From an uncultured Campylobacter sp. (GTDB taxonomy: Bacteria > Campylobacterota > Campylobacteria > Campylobacterales > Campylobacteraceae): 23,751 bases of DNA. Under the pieces are notes generated by a model. That model saw only the letters and a list, made by a program, of their open reading frames with translations. It did no database searches and was not told the DNA's origin. Numbering within the stretch: the stretch's first letter is position 1; each line of letters starts with the position of its first letter. The DNA lies in NCBI RefSeq assembly GCF_938045205.1, contig NZ_CALIMY010000121.1, forward strand, positions 1-23,751, given 5' to 3'. Positions 14,984 to 22,551 of the stretch are shown here, piece by piece. The translations under genes were made by a program, and so were the position numbers.

Positions 14984-17500
14984 TTACTTCGCCCCTTTAG
15001 GCGGCATAAACGCGGTTAGTTTGATATCCTCGCCCGCCTTGTGTTTATAAAGCTCGATATTTACTAACACCGTGTGCGCGATGTTGCCGTTGGCAAGCTC
15101 GCTCGTAGGAAGATCGATCGTAAGCACGTTCGGATTTCCGTTTTTGCAAAGCCCCTCGGCATTAGGATCGTACCACGCGCCTTCGAATATCTGCACCACG
15201 CCGCGCATTATGTCGTCACTTACATTGGCTCCCGCTAAAATTTCGCCGCGAGCGTTATACACGCGCACCAGATCGCCCTGCTTTATGCCGAGCTCTTTAG
15301 CGTCCTCGGTATTTATTAGCACCGGCTCGCGATCCGCGACGGCGTATCTCTTGCGATTTGAGGTGTTGCTCTGCTGCGAATGCAAGCGATCAAGCGGATG
15401 CAGGCTAAGCAGATGAAATTTCGCAGGCTTATCCTTCATCCCGAGCCACTCGACGGGCTCAAACCACATCGGATGCGCGCCGCAGTCTTTGTAGTTCATC
15501 GCTTCTATCGTATCGGAGTAAATTTCAATTAGCCCGCTAGGCGTTCCTAAAGCCTCCAAAACGGGATCGTTTCTAAAATCCTCAAAGCTCACGTAGGCGG
15601 CATTCTCTGGCGTCTCGTAAAATTCCGTCGGCTCGTTTTTCTCCCACCACTGCTCAAAGCTCGGCATCTGTATTCCCAAAGCGGTGTTTGCATTCACGGC
15701 GCTAGCTGCCCCTTCGTAAAATTCTTTGATCCAATCCATCTCCGTTTTGCCGCCGTCCGTATAAGCCTCGGCAAGTCCGTCTGCGTAAGCCTTGCAAAGA
15801 TCAGTAAAAATTTGATAATCGTCCTTCGCGCCGTGCTGCTTAGCGACGACCTGCTTCATCGGGATGATATGCATATTGGAGTAGTCCCCGCTCATCGTGA
15901 TGTCGTTGCGCTCATACTCCGTCGTGGTCGGGAACACGATGTCCGCCATCTTCGCAGTCGGCGTCCAGTAAATTTCATTTACTACGATGGTGCGCGGCTT
16001 GCGCCAAGCTTTGATGTTAGTGTTGGTGTCTTGATGGTGCACGATAGGATTTCCGCCGACCCAGTAGATAAAATCGATCTTCGGATAAGTGATCTTTGCG
16101 CCATTCGCGTCGATCGTCTTGCCCGGATTTAGTAGCGCGTCCGCGATACGAGCTAAAGGGAAAGCGACCTTCGCCGTATTTACCAGCCACGCTTGAGTAG
16201 CTTCACCGCCTTGCTTCTGATCCTGCGCAAGCCCTAAAAATTTGCCGTCCTTAACGACTCCGACGCTTGCCGCGTTCATTCCGCCGATCACGCCGCCCGC
16301 GCAGGTAGGCGCGCCGCCGTTAGCGTAGTGGTAACTAAAGCCGAAGCCTCCTCCTGCAAGTCCGATCTGTCCTAGCATCGCGCACAAAGTTACGATCATC
16401 CAGTGCGCCTGCTCGCCGTGATGAGCGCGCTGGATACCCCAGCCCGCCATTATCATCGTGCGGTTTTCGTAAAATTTTATCGCAAGCTCTTTGATCACGT
16501 CCGCGCTAATGTCGCAAATTTCACTAGCCCACTCGGGCGTCTTAGCCACGCCGTCGCTCTGCCCCGTGAGGTACGGTACGAATTTTTCAAAGCCCACGGT
16601 GTAGTTTTGTAAAAATTCCTTATCGTACTTGCCCTGCGAATAGAGGTGCTGCGCCATGCCTAACATCATCGCTACGTCGGTGTTCGGGCGAGGGGTGATC
16701 CATTTCGCCTTGCCCTCGAAATACTTGCCGCTTACGGTTTTGATCGGATCGATGATGATGATCTCTTTGTCGCTATTTTTTAGCTGCTCGAAATACTTAA
16801 ATCCCTGCTCATCCGAGCTCGTCCACGCTACGCGAAGCGTAGAGATCGGATTTAGACCCCAAAAGACCACGACTTTGGAGTTTTCAAGTACTACGGGCCA
16901 CGAGGTTTGCTGCTCATAGACCTGGTTTGAACCCGTTACGTGCGGCATTATGACCTGTGCCGCGCCCGTGGAGTAATCGCCCGTGACGCCCGTAAAGCCG
17001 CCGGTTAAATTCATAAATCTATGAAGCAGCGTCCTTGAGACATGCACGTTGCCCGTGCTCTGCCAGCCGTAGCTGCCCGCAAACACCGAGTCCGCACCCT
17101 TTTGCTCGCGCGTCTTTTTAAGCTCGCGCGCGACGAGCTTGATCGCGTCTTCATATTTTACCTCGACCCATTCGTCAAGCCCTCGAAGCTCAGGCTTGGG
17201 ATTATCGGGATCAGCGAGATATGATTTTCGCACCATCGGCGCCTTGACGCGCGTGTTATAAACGAGATCCGCCATCGTATTTTGAAGAGTATTGGGAATT
17301 TTAGAGGTGATCTTCCACGGCGCAGATTTTACGATCTTGCCGTTTTTAACGCTCGCTTTTAAAATTCCCCATCGCGCCGCGGTTAAAATTTCGCCGTTTT
17401 TCTTAAGCGCGGTGAGTTTATCCGCCGCGAGCATCGAGCTTGGTATCAGCGGAAGCGCCGAGACCGCCGCGCCGAGCTTTAAAAAATTTCGTCTTTTCAT
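14984..17500 (-). CDS. Molybdopterin S-/N-oxide reductase (TorA/BisC/Cj0264c-like)
   Basis: An 838-residue DMSO-reductase-family enzyme that reduces TMAO, DMSO or related oxides in the periplasm. The N-terminus has a twin-arginine signal, R-R-N-F-L-K at 3-8, ending near M-L-A-A-D (23-27). There is no Cys cluster for an iron-sulfur centre, as in TorA and BisC. Y-G-W-Q-S-T-G (144-150) places S148 as the expected molybdenum ligand. Other family segments are G-D-Y-S-T-G-A-A-Q, G-L-N-P-I-S-T, A-G-W-G-I-Q-R, W-V-G-G-N-P-I-V-H-H-Q-D and the C-terminal G-D-L-V-R-V-Y-N-A-R-G. It overlaps the cytochrome gene by 4 bases (ATGA), so the two are coupled. The arrangement with a monoheme cytochrome resembles C. 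jejuni Cj0264c/Cj0265c. Which oxide is preferred cannot be decided from sequence. The cofactor requirement links it to moaC in this window. Confidence 0.93.
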   Translation of the reverse strand: MKRRNFLKLGAAVSALPLIPSSMLAADKLTALKKNGEILTAARWGILKASVKNGKIVKSAPWKITSKIPNTLQNTMADLVYNTRVKAPMVRKSYLADPDNPKPELRGLDEWVEVKYEDAIKLVARELKKTREQKGADSVFAGSYGWQSTGNVHVSRTLLHRFMNLTGGFTGVTGDYSTGAAQVIMPHVTGSNQVYEQQTSWPVVLENSKVVVFWGLNPISTLRVAWTSSDEQGFKYFEQLKNSDKEIIIIDPIKTVSGKYFEGKAKWITPRPNTDVAMMLGMAQHLYSQGKYDKEFLQNYTVGFEKFVPYLTGQSDGVAKTPEWASEICDISADVIKELAIKFYENRTMIMAGWGIQRAHHGEQAHWMIVTLCAMLGQIGLAGGGFGFSYHYANGGAPTCAGGVIGGMNAASVGVVKDGKFLGLAQDQKQGGEATQAWLVNTAKVAFPLARIADALLNPGKTIDANGAKITYPKIDFIYWVGGNPIVHHQDTNTNIKAWRKPRTIVVNEIYWTPTAKMADIVFPTTTEYERNDITMSGDYSNMHIIPMKQVVAKQHGAKDDYQIFTDLCKAYADGLAEAYTDGGKTEMDWIKEFYEGAASAVNANTALGIQMPSFEQWWEKNEPTEFYETPENAAYVSFEDFRNDPVLEALGTPSGLIEIYSDTIEAMNYKDCGAHPMWFEPVEWLGMKDKPAKFHLLSLHPLDRLHSQQSNTSNRKRYAVADREPVLINTEDAKELGIKQGDLVRVYNARGEILAGANVSDDIMRGVVQIFEGAWYDPNAEGLCKNGNPNVLTIDLPTSELANGNIAHTVLVNIELYKHKAGEDIKLTAFMPPKGAK

Positions 17501-18105
17501 TTCATATCCTTTAAATTTACATCTTTGGAGTGCTTTTGTAGATACTGCACCACAGTCCAGCTCTCGTCTTTGCTAATAGGCGTGCGCGAAAGCATCGATT
17601 TGATGTAGCCCGGCCATCTGTTGGCTTCATAATCGGCGGGCTGGTGCAGAGCGTGACAGACGCTACACGAGGCTTCAAATTTCTCCTTAGCGCCCGCGAA
17701 AATTTTATCCACGTCGCCGCTTAGCGCGCCCTCGTCGGTGTAGGCGGTTATTTTAACCTTATTAAAGCCGTCCTCTTCGCCCAAGCTCTCGCTTTGGAAT
17801 TTAGCCTGCTTCGAAAACGCCACCGCGATTATGCGCGCTTTAGGCGTGAAATAAATAACGTTCGGCGCCTTTGGATTTTGATAGCCGATGAGCGAAAATT
17901 TCACTGCTCCGTCCTTGACCTCCAAGACCTCTATGGCATTCGTAGGTAGCAGCCTGCCGTCCTTATGCGACAAATCGCCGCTTACGCTTACCTGCTTTAG
18001 CACCGTGCCGTAAAGCGTCTCGCCCGCCTTAACCTCGGCGCCAGCGTAGCTTGCGATCACAGCCGCAAGAGCCGCCGCAGCCGCAATAGAATTTAAAAAC
18101 TTCAT
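17497..18105 (-). CDS. TorC-like monoheme cytochrome c (Cj0265c-like)
   Basis: A 202-residue periplasmic cytochrome with a Sec signal peptide (about 1-23, ending Y-A-G-A). The middle part (about 28-105) has L-Y-G-T-V-L-x-x-V-S, L-I-G-Y-Q and V-I-Y-F-T-P-K-A-R-I-I-A-V-A, which resembles the beta domain in the C-terminal part of TorC that docks to TorA. A single haem motif C-S-V-C-H lies at 147-151, with W-P-G-Y-I-K-S-M and M171 as the likely sixth ligand. The tetrahaem NapC-like part of E. coli TorC is missing, so electrons must come from elsewhere. AAAGGAT precedes the ATG. Its TGA overlaps the ATG of the reductase gene. It should be the direct electron donor to the molybdoenzyme. Confidence 0.9.
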   Translation of the reverse strand: MKFLNSIAAAAALAAVIASYAGAEVKAGETLYGTVLKQVSVSGDLSHKDGRLLPTNAIEVLEVKDGAVKFSLIGYQNPKAPNVIYFTPKARIIAVAFSKQAKFQSESLGEEDGFNKVKITAYTDEGALSGDVDKIFAGAKEKFEASCSVCHALHQPADYEANRWPGYIKSMLSRTPISKDESWTVVQYLQKHSKDVNLKDMK

Positions 18106-18125
18106 GCTTATCCTTTCTTAAAATT

Positions 18126-18725
18126 TTAAAAACTTCTCGTAAATCTGCCGTATAAAAAACTCGCAAACATCACGGCCAAAACAGCCGCGAATGCCGCAAA
18201 CGCTACCTGCGCGCACTGCGCCGCGTCTGCAAATTTAATGCTCGGCACCAGATAAAATCCCTCGCCGTAAAATCCGCCGAAAAAGCTCTGCACATCGCTA
18301 AGTGCGGTGCCTGTGGGAAAGGACGGAGTACCCGTGCAGCTTGCGGGGCGAAATAGCTCCGGCAGCAGGCTATCAAGCGGCGCCGCAAAAGGAAAAGCGG
18401 GTGCTGCGAGGCAATTTGCCGTATCTGCGGCGGGGTGCGACGCGGAGCTTTGTAAATAGCCGTATATCGCGCCCGCAAATCCGAGCGCATAAGCAACGAG
18501 CCTTGCTATGAAGCCAAACGGCAGCAGCAAGCCGATGAGTGCGCCCACGCCCGCTACGGCAAAGCCCAGACGCACGAGGGCGCTCATCTGCGTAGGCGAC
18601 ATAAAAAGGTAGCGCTGAAAGAAAAAATATGATGTCGCAAGATAGCCTGCGCTTATCACAAAGAGCCAAAACCACGGCGTAGCGGTATTTTGCCACGCGT
18701 AAATCTTTAAGATCAATCTATTCAA
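18126..18725 (-). CDS. DsbB-like membrane protein lacking the first CXXC, in the oxide reductase operon
   Basis: A 199-residue protein with four hydrophobic segments (about 18-40, 53-70, 72-92, 172-195), the DsbB topology. The second periplasmic loop carries C105 and C130 around P-x-F-P-F-x-x-P-L-D-x-L-L-P-E-L-F, very like the second loop of DsbB (C104 and C130 in E. coli). In the first loop the position of the DsbB CXXC reads T-Q-M-S (45-48), while the arginine four residues after it, which contacts the quinone in DsbB, is kept (R52). An extra C171 is present. The gene starts the operon behind GGAGGAG and is separated from the cytochrome gene by 20 bases. A role in passing electrons from quinol, or in cofactor or cytochrome assembly, is inference. 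C. jejuni has, as I recall, a membrane protein gene (Cj0266c) in this position. Confidence 0.7.
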   Translation of the reverse strand: MNRLILKIYAWQNTATPWFWLFVISAGYLATSYFFFQRYLFMSPTQMSALVRLGFAVAGVGALIGLLLPFGFIARLVAYALGFAGAIYGYLQSSASHPAADTANCLAAPAFPFAAPLDSLLPELFRPASCTGTPSFPTGTALSDVQSFFGGFYGEGFYLVPSIKFADAAQCAQVAFAAFAAVLAVMFASFLYGRFTRSF

Positions 18726-18745
18726 GATCTCCTCCGTCTTATAAA

Positions 18746-18776
18746 ATTCTTAAGAATACTTTTTAATCTTAAGATT
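18746..18776 (-). promoter_or_regulatory. Twin 12-bp palindromes in the oxide reductase operon leader
   Basis: ATTCTTAAGAAT (18746-18757) and AATCTTAAGATT (18765-18776) are both perfect palindromes sharing the core TCTTAAGA, with centres 19 bp apart. They lie between the -10 box (18792-18797) and the first start codon. They could be operator sites for a dimeric regulator, or could pair with one another in the mRNA leader. Confidence 0.5.
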
Positions 18777-18791
18777 TAAATTTATGAGGGA

Positions 18792-18797
18792 ATTATA
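18792..18797 (-). promoter_or_regulatory. Extended -10 promoter of the oxide reductase operon
   Basis: On the minus strand TGC-TATAAT, predicting a start near 18785 and a leader of about 60 nt before the DsbB-like gene. No other promoter was seen between the three genes. Confidence 0.6.
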
Positions 18798-19656
18798 GCA
18801 ATAAAAGATAAAAATTCAGGTCTGTATTGCCCTAAATATCGGAGTTTTATAAGCTTTAAGCTTAACGTATAAAATTTCAATTTTAAAATTTGACGCTCCT
18901 TGCGTGGCGGCGGAAAGTTTTTGAGATATGAAATTAAAATGGTAGATTTTATAAAATTTTATCTTTGTCGGGATCTGTTTTGAGGAAAAATAAAATTTTG
19001 ATCCGAAGTAGGGCGGTTTTATCTAGGTCGCACGCCTTTCTTTAAAAAAGAGTGGGCGCAGGGCAGAAAGGAGAGCGAGGCAAGACGAGATGCGGCAGAA
19101 GATAGGTGCGGTAGAACGGAACCCTGCGCGACAAGATAGAATAAAGCTAGCGGCGCGGCGCAAATTTTAAAATCATGCGCGCTTAAAATTGTGATCACCC
19201 GAAGTTGCGCTCGATCAAAACAGCCCGTGATCGAAATTTACGCCTTACGGTGGCGCGGCGCAGCAAATCTAAAATTTAAAATTTAAGGCCGCTAAAAAGC
19301 CGCTGCACAAATCCTCCGACTAAATTTTATCCGTTTAATTCGCCCTGCCGCAAGCCCGTTTAAATTCAAATTCTCTGCGCCCGAGATACTGCGCGCGCTT
19401 GGGATGAAATGAAGAAAAGGACGATCCTGCGTCAAATTCAAAAAAACAATTCCCGCGCGCTAAAGTCAGTTTGGTAAATCAAACCGACAAGATCGATTCT
19501 GAATGAAGGCGGCGAGAAAAGGAGGCAATTCTGCGCCGCAGATCAAAACCATAAATACGCATAGGCGGGAGATAAAGAGAGCGCAGCGCGGATCGATTTT
19601 GAGCGCAAACGCGCAGTGGTGCGCGCAGTGTTATTTTGCAGTAGAATTTTACGGAT

Positions 19657-19685
19657 TTGATCTCGCGCGCAAAAGGCGAGATCAA
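19657..19685. repeat. 10-bp inverted repeat
   Basis: TTGATCTCGC (19657-19666) and GCGAGATCAA (19676-19685) pair perfectly around a 9-base loop, GCGCAAAAG. It is 65 bases beyond the stop of the haem carrier gene. Confidence 0.6.
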
Positions 19686-19723
19686 GCTCAAATGCCCGCG
19701 CAAGGGCAAAATTTTACGCAAAC

Positions 19724-19745
19724 CGCGCAAGAGCGGTCTTGCGCG
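19724..19745 (-). terminator. Candidate hairpin terminator of the haem carrier gene
   Basis: CGCGCAAG (19724-19731) pairs with CTTGCGCG (19738-19745) around a 6-base loop, 4 bases after the gene's stop codon. On the minus strand it is followed by GTTTGCG, with no proper T-run. Confidence 0.45.
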
Positions 19746-19749
19746 AGCG

Positions 19750-20262
19750 CTAAATCGCGGCTTTTAACGCTTCAAATTTCGCGTCTTGCTCGGCTAGCAG
19801 CTGTCCTTTCTCATCGCGCGAGACGTAAATTTTAAAGATATTCTCGCCCGCCTTGTCGTAAAAGCCCACGAATTTCGAGAGCATCCCCATGAAAGTCTGC
19901 GTCACGAGGATAATCTTATCGATCTCATCCGTCTTTAGATGACCCCCCAAAATGCCCAGCCCATGCGCCTCATCGCCGTTTGCACCCATGCCGAAATTAT
20001 AATATCCGCGCGCGCTCTTGCCGCTTGGGATCTTGGTTTTAAACTCGATGATGAAGCTCGGCGTATTTTTTACAAAAAGCACCTCACCCCAGCCCTCAAG
20101 CTCCCTAATGACCTCGCAGAATTTATCGCCGCCGGCGCTCTTTCCGAAGCGCTCGGGCAGGTTTAGCAGCACGTCGATCTCCTTGGCGCCGAGCTCCTTG
20201 CAGATCTGCGCAATCGAAATTTTAGGGTTTTGCGCAAACAGCGCCTCGATTCTCTCTTTCAT
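19750..20262 (-). CDS. hutX: Haem utilisation cytosolic carrier protein, HutX/ChuX family
   Basis: About 170 residues from the ATG at 20262, which has AAAGG 6 bases upstream; an in-frame ATG at 20268 touches that site and is unlikely to be used. After an N-terminal helical part with a helix-turn-helix look (A-Q-I-C-K-E-L-G-A-K-E-I-D-V-L-L-N-L-P), the core reads E-L-E-G-W-G-E-V-L-F-V, I-I-E-F-K-T-K-I-P-S-G, H-G-L-G-I-L-G-G-H-L-K, F-M-G-M-L-S-K-F-V-G-F-Y and F-K-I-Y-V-S-R-D-E-K-G-Q-L. This is the pattern of HutX/ChuX, cytoplasmic haem-binding proteins that pass haem to a degrading enzyme or store it. No haem receptor, transporter or oxygenase gene lies nearby. The symbol is by family resemblance. 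Confidence 0.85.
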   Translation of the reverse strand: MKERIEALFAQNPKISIAQICKELGAKEIDVLLNLPERFGKSAGGDKFCEVIRELEGWGEVLFVKNTPSFIIEFKTKIPSGKSARGYYNFGMGANGDEAHGLGILGGHLKTDEIDKIILVTQTFMGMLSKFVGFYDKAGENIFKIYVSRDEKGQLLAEQDAKFEALKAAI

Positions 20263-20295
20263 TTTCATCCTTTCTAAAATAAAATTTTAAGCGCC

Positions 20296-20301
20296 ATTAT
20301 A
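20296..20301 (-). promoter_or_regulatory. -10 box of the HutX-like gene
   Basis: On the minus strand TATAAT in TATAT-TATAAT-GGC, about 33 bases before the chosen ATG. Iron control would be expected for a haem gene, but no clear Fur box was recognised. Confidence 0.55.
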
Positions 20302-20435
20302 ATATAAAAATTCTAAGTTACAGATAATGGCAATCAATTAAAGAGGATTTGAAAAGCTTATTCTAAGAAAAATTGAGCGCTACACAGTGCTTATGCATAG
20401 AATTTTAAGTGATAATACAAAGAATTTTATCTGCA

Positions 20436-20461
20436 CGGAATTTTATAATTCTAAAATTCCG
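20436..20461 (-). terminator. Candidate hairpin downstream of the DUF805 gene
   Basis: CGGAATTTTA (20436-20445) and TAAAATTCCG (20452-20461) form a perfect 10-bp stem with a 6-base loop, 18 bases after the stop of the DUF805 gene. No T-run follows on the minus strand. Confidence 0.45.
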
Positions 20462-20479
20462 CAAATCTTTAGAGCTTTA

Positions 20480-20923
20480 TCATAGCGGATCGTATCCGAA
20501 GCGATTGGACCCGCTATCGCCGCGCTGCACGAAAAACACAAGCAGCACTATCCAACCCACAAATGATACCAAAAGCCCGATATCGCCGAAAAAAGCACCC
20601 ACGATCGGCGTTAAAATAAGCAGAAAAAACCAGCCGCTTCTATCGGTGTCATGTAGTCGCCTGACTGATACGGCGATGGCTGGCACGAGCATAGCTAGCT
20701 GAAAAAGCGCATCTATAATGCCGATTTCTTGATGGACGATTTTGCCGGCTATTATTTGATTATACCCTATCGTAGTGCCTAAAACGCCATCTATCAAGCT
20801 CAAAACAATCCCGCCAAGCACGGTAAATAGAAAAAACCACCAGTACTCCGACCTCGATGCTCGCCCGCTAAATGCGGCGTATTTTTGCTTTACGCAAGTT
20901 TGCACAGACTCCATAAAAGTCAT
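20480..20923 (-). CDS. DUF805 family inner-membrane protein
   Basis: A 147-residue protein with four hydrophobic segments (about 29-46, 69-86, 97-112 and 114-131). The N-terminal C-V-K-Q-K-Y-A-A-F-S-G-R-A-S-R-S-E-Y-W-W-F and the V-R-R-L-H-D-T-D-R-S-G-W-F-F before the third segment are the signature of DUF805, small inner-membrane proteins of unknown role (E. coli YhaH/YhaI type). A polar tail ends G-S-N-R-F-G-Y-D-P-L. AAAGGAG lies before the ATG. It follows the TM2-domain gene by 60 bases on the same strand but has its own TATAAT in the gap. Confidence 0.9.
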   Translation of the reverse strand: MTFMESVQTCVKQKYAAFSGRASRSEYWWFFLFTVLGGIVLSLIDGVLGTTIGYNQIIAGKIVHQEIGIIDALFQLAMLVPAIAVSVRRLHDTDRSGWFFLLILTPIVGAFFGDIGLLVSFVGWIVLLVFFVQRGDSGSNRFGYDPL

Positions 20924-20952
20924 TTAAAACTCCTTTTTTAAAATAATATAGG

Positions 20953-20958
20953 ATTATA
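20953..20958 (-). promoter_or_regulatory. -10 box of the DUF805 gene
   Basis: On the minus strand TATAAT preceded by GATTAG, about 30 bases before the ATG and inside the 60-base gap after the TM2-domain gene. Confidence 0.5.
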
Positions 20959-20983
20959 CTAATCGCCCCTTAAATTTAAATAC

Positions 20984-22462
20984 CTAAAACTCCCGCCCGT
21001 TCATCTGCCTTACGTGATACGCCAGATGCACTAGGCCGTAGCCGCCTTTTGAAGCGGTAACCTCCCTAGTGCCATAAACCGCCGAAACATTTAAAACTAC
21101 CGAAGCTAACCACCCTATGGCAAATACTAAAGCGAAAAGCTGCGAGTCAAGCGCTATCAAGACTAGAGTTACTATCTCCGTAGCTGCAATAACATAAAAC
21201 GCTCTTAGATAGTTTTTCTCTCCGCTACAATCATAAAGCTCTTTACTAACTAGCAGCTGATAGATCAGATATACCGCTGTGCATACACAATAAATGCTTA
21301 TCATAAAAACTGATGGTTTAAACAATTCAAATCCTACAAATATAGTACTTACTGCGCTTATAGCCGAGGAAACCCCGACTAACACGGCGTTTGATAGCAG
21401 ATCGGTGCTGCGTATAGCGCGCGCTAAAAAATATAGCCCCACAGCTAGGCATATCATAGATATAAGTCCGACGCCCTCCAACGCACCCACTTTATCTACA
21501 TTCTTGATATATCTGCCTACCGCATTTAACGCCTCAAGCCCAAACGCTATGTAAAGGGTAGTTTTGGCAGTAGATAGATTTTCGCTCTGCTCTTTAGCGT
21601 CATCCGCATAAACATACAGGATTGCTCCCGCGCCTACGGATACATTTAGCTTTCGCACCATATCAGGCAACCTAAAAAAGTCGCTAATAAGCCAAATTAA
21701 AAACAAAACATTAGGCACCGAGAAAATAACCATAAAATGAAAAAAGCCCTGTTCTATATCCTTTAGGTCTGATGCTTGCACTCCTAAATCCGGACGAGAC
21801 GAGTTTATAAGCGCCAACAGCTCGTTACCTTCTATACTCGTCCACATGACAGTAACCACTACTAAAAAAAGCCAGATGAGAAATGGCAGCCCGCCTAAAA
21901 GCTGAAAAATCGCAGAGATTATACGCCCAAGATAAAATCTATGCGCGCCGAAAGGCCCTAGGAACATATAAAACGCGTAGGCTTTATTTAGATCGTAAGC
22001 CCTAGTTGAGCTTTGCGTAAAGTTAATTCTATCGGAATTTAAGGAAGCTGAATTTTGCCAAGTGGAATTTTGCTCCACAAAATTCTGCGAGTTCGCAGCA
22101 TTTTCGGTAGAATTCAAGCCTTTGGCGTTAGAATCTTGCTCGCTAGAGCCTGTCGCAGCAGAATCTCGCAAAATAGAATTTTCTTCATCCAAGCCTTGAG
22201 CTGCAAAAGCTAAATTTTGCTCCGCAGAATTCTGTGGAGTAAAATTTTGCCTTATGGAAGTGGAATTTTGCTCTATAGAATTCTGAGCCGTGGAATTTTG
22301 CTCGCTAGTATCATCCGCCGCAAGTTCTTCTTGCGCTAAATCTAAATTCTCAGATTGCTCCTGTGGCTTCTCATCCAGGGGCTTTTTTTCTTCGCCGCTT
22401 TTACGTCTTATGCTGGCTAGCGACGCAGGATTGCTGCTGCTGCCCCAAATATCTTCGCCCAT
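20984..22462 (-). CDS. TM2-domain multi-pass membrane protein with Asn/Ser/Thr repeat N-terminus
   Basis: A 492-residue protein. Residues 1-52 are polar and acidic. Residues 54-150 are a degenerate decapeptide repeat of the form E-Q-N-S-T-x-Q-N-S-x, encoded by repeated GGAATTTTGCTC and AGAATTCTG words (minus-strand gene, positions about 22007-22303). A TM2 domain starts at about 157: L-N-K-A-Y-A-F-Y-M-F-L-G-P-F-G-A-H-R-F-Y-L, with its second half near I-W-L-I-S-D-F-F-R-L-P-D-M. At least six further hydrophobic segments follow up to about residue 475. E-Q-N-S-T occurs at 54-58, 64-68 and 130-134, fitting the bacterial PglB sequon D/E-x-N-x-S/T, although no export signal precedes the repeats. 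Function unknown. AAGGAGAG lies 3 bases before the ATG. It is divergent from tpx. Confidence 0.8.
   Translation of the reverse strand: MGEDIWGSSSNPASLASIRRKSGEEKKPLDEKPQEQSENLDLAQEELAADDTSEQNSTAQNSIEQNSTSIRQNFTPQNSAEQNLAFAAQGLDEENSILRDSAATGSSEQDSNAKGLNSTENAANSQNFVEQNSTWQNSASLNSDRINFTQSSTRAYDLNKAYAFYMFLGPFGAHRFYLGRIISAIFQLLGGLPFLIWLFLVVVTVMWTSIEGNELLALINSSRPDLGVQASDLKDIEQGFFHFMVIFSVPNVLFLIWLISDFFRLPDMVRKLNVSVGAGAILYVYADDAKEQSENLSTAKTTLYIAFGLEALNAVGRYIKNVDKVGALEGVGLISMICLAVGLYFLARAIRSTDLLSNAVLVGVSSAISAVSTIFVGFELFKPSVFMISIYCVCTAVYLIYQLLVSKELYDCSGEKNYLRAFYVIAATEIVTLVLIALDSQLFALVFAIGWLASVVLNVSAVYGTREVTASKGGYGLVHLAYHVRQMNGREF
22007..22303 (-). repeat. In-gene decapeptide (30-bp) degenerate repeats
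   Basis: Several copies of a 30-bp unit (on the plus strand roughly GTGGAATTTTGCTC-N-AGAATTCTG) encode E-Q-N-S-T-x-Q-N-S-x in the N-terminus of the TM2 protein. Copies near 22245-22303 and 22040-22075 are the clearest; between them the pattern is broken. Confidence 0.75.
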
Positions 22463-22514
22463 CTGCTCTCCTTGATTTTTAAAGCAATTTTACCTGAAAT
22501 TTAAGGAATTTTTG

Positions 22515-22520
22515 TATATT
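22515..22520 (+). promoter_or_regulatory. Candidate -10 box for tpx
   Basis: TATATT preceded by TTTTTG, 31 bases before the tpx ATG in the 89-bp divergent intergenic region. On the other strand TAAAAT (22487-22492) may serve the TM2-domain gene. Confidence 0.45.
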
Positions 22521-22551
22521 CGCCGCTACAAATTCAAAACAAAGGACAAAA

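Larger units (their letters stand above)
18798..19749. other. 0.95 kb gene-poor interval
   Basis: No credible gene. The open frames at 19479-19730 (minus) and 19503-19835 (plus) lack protein-like composition and ribosome binding sites, and the latter runs into the haem carrier gene. A purine-rich stretch lies at about 19070-19125 on the plus strand. Two good stems lie near the right end (19657-19685 and 19724-19745). Confidence 0.5.

Noticed and set aside
18203..18696. Alternative frames inside the DsbB-like gene
   Set aside because: They are Arg/Ala-rich shadows in other frames; the 18126-18725 frame has the ribosome binding site, membrane segments and DsbB motifs.
19479..19835. Overlapping frames on both strands left of the haem carrier gene
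   Set aside because: Both are basic, low-information sequences without start signals, and one runs antisense into the real gene.
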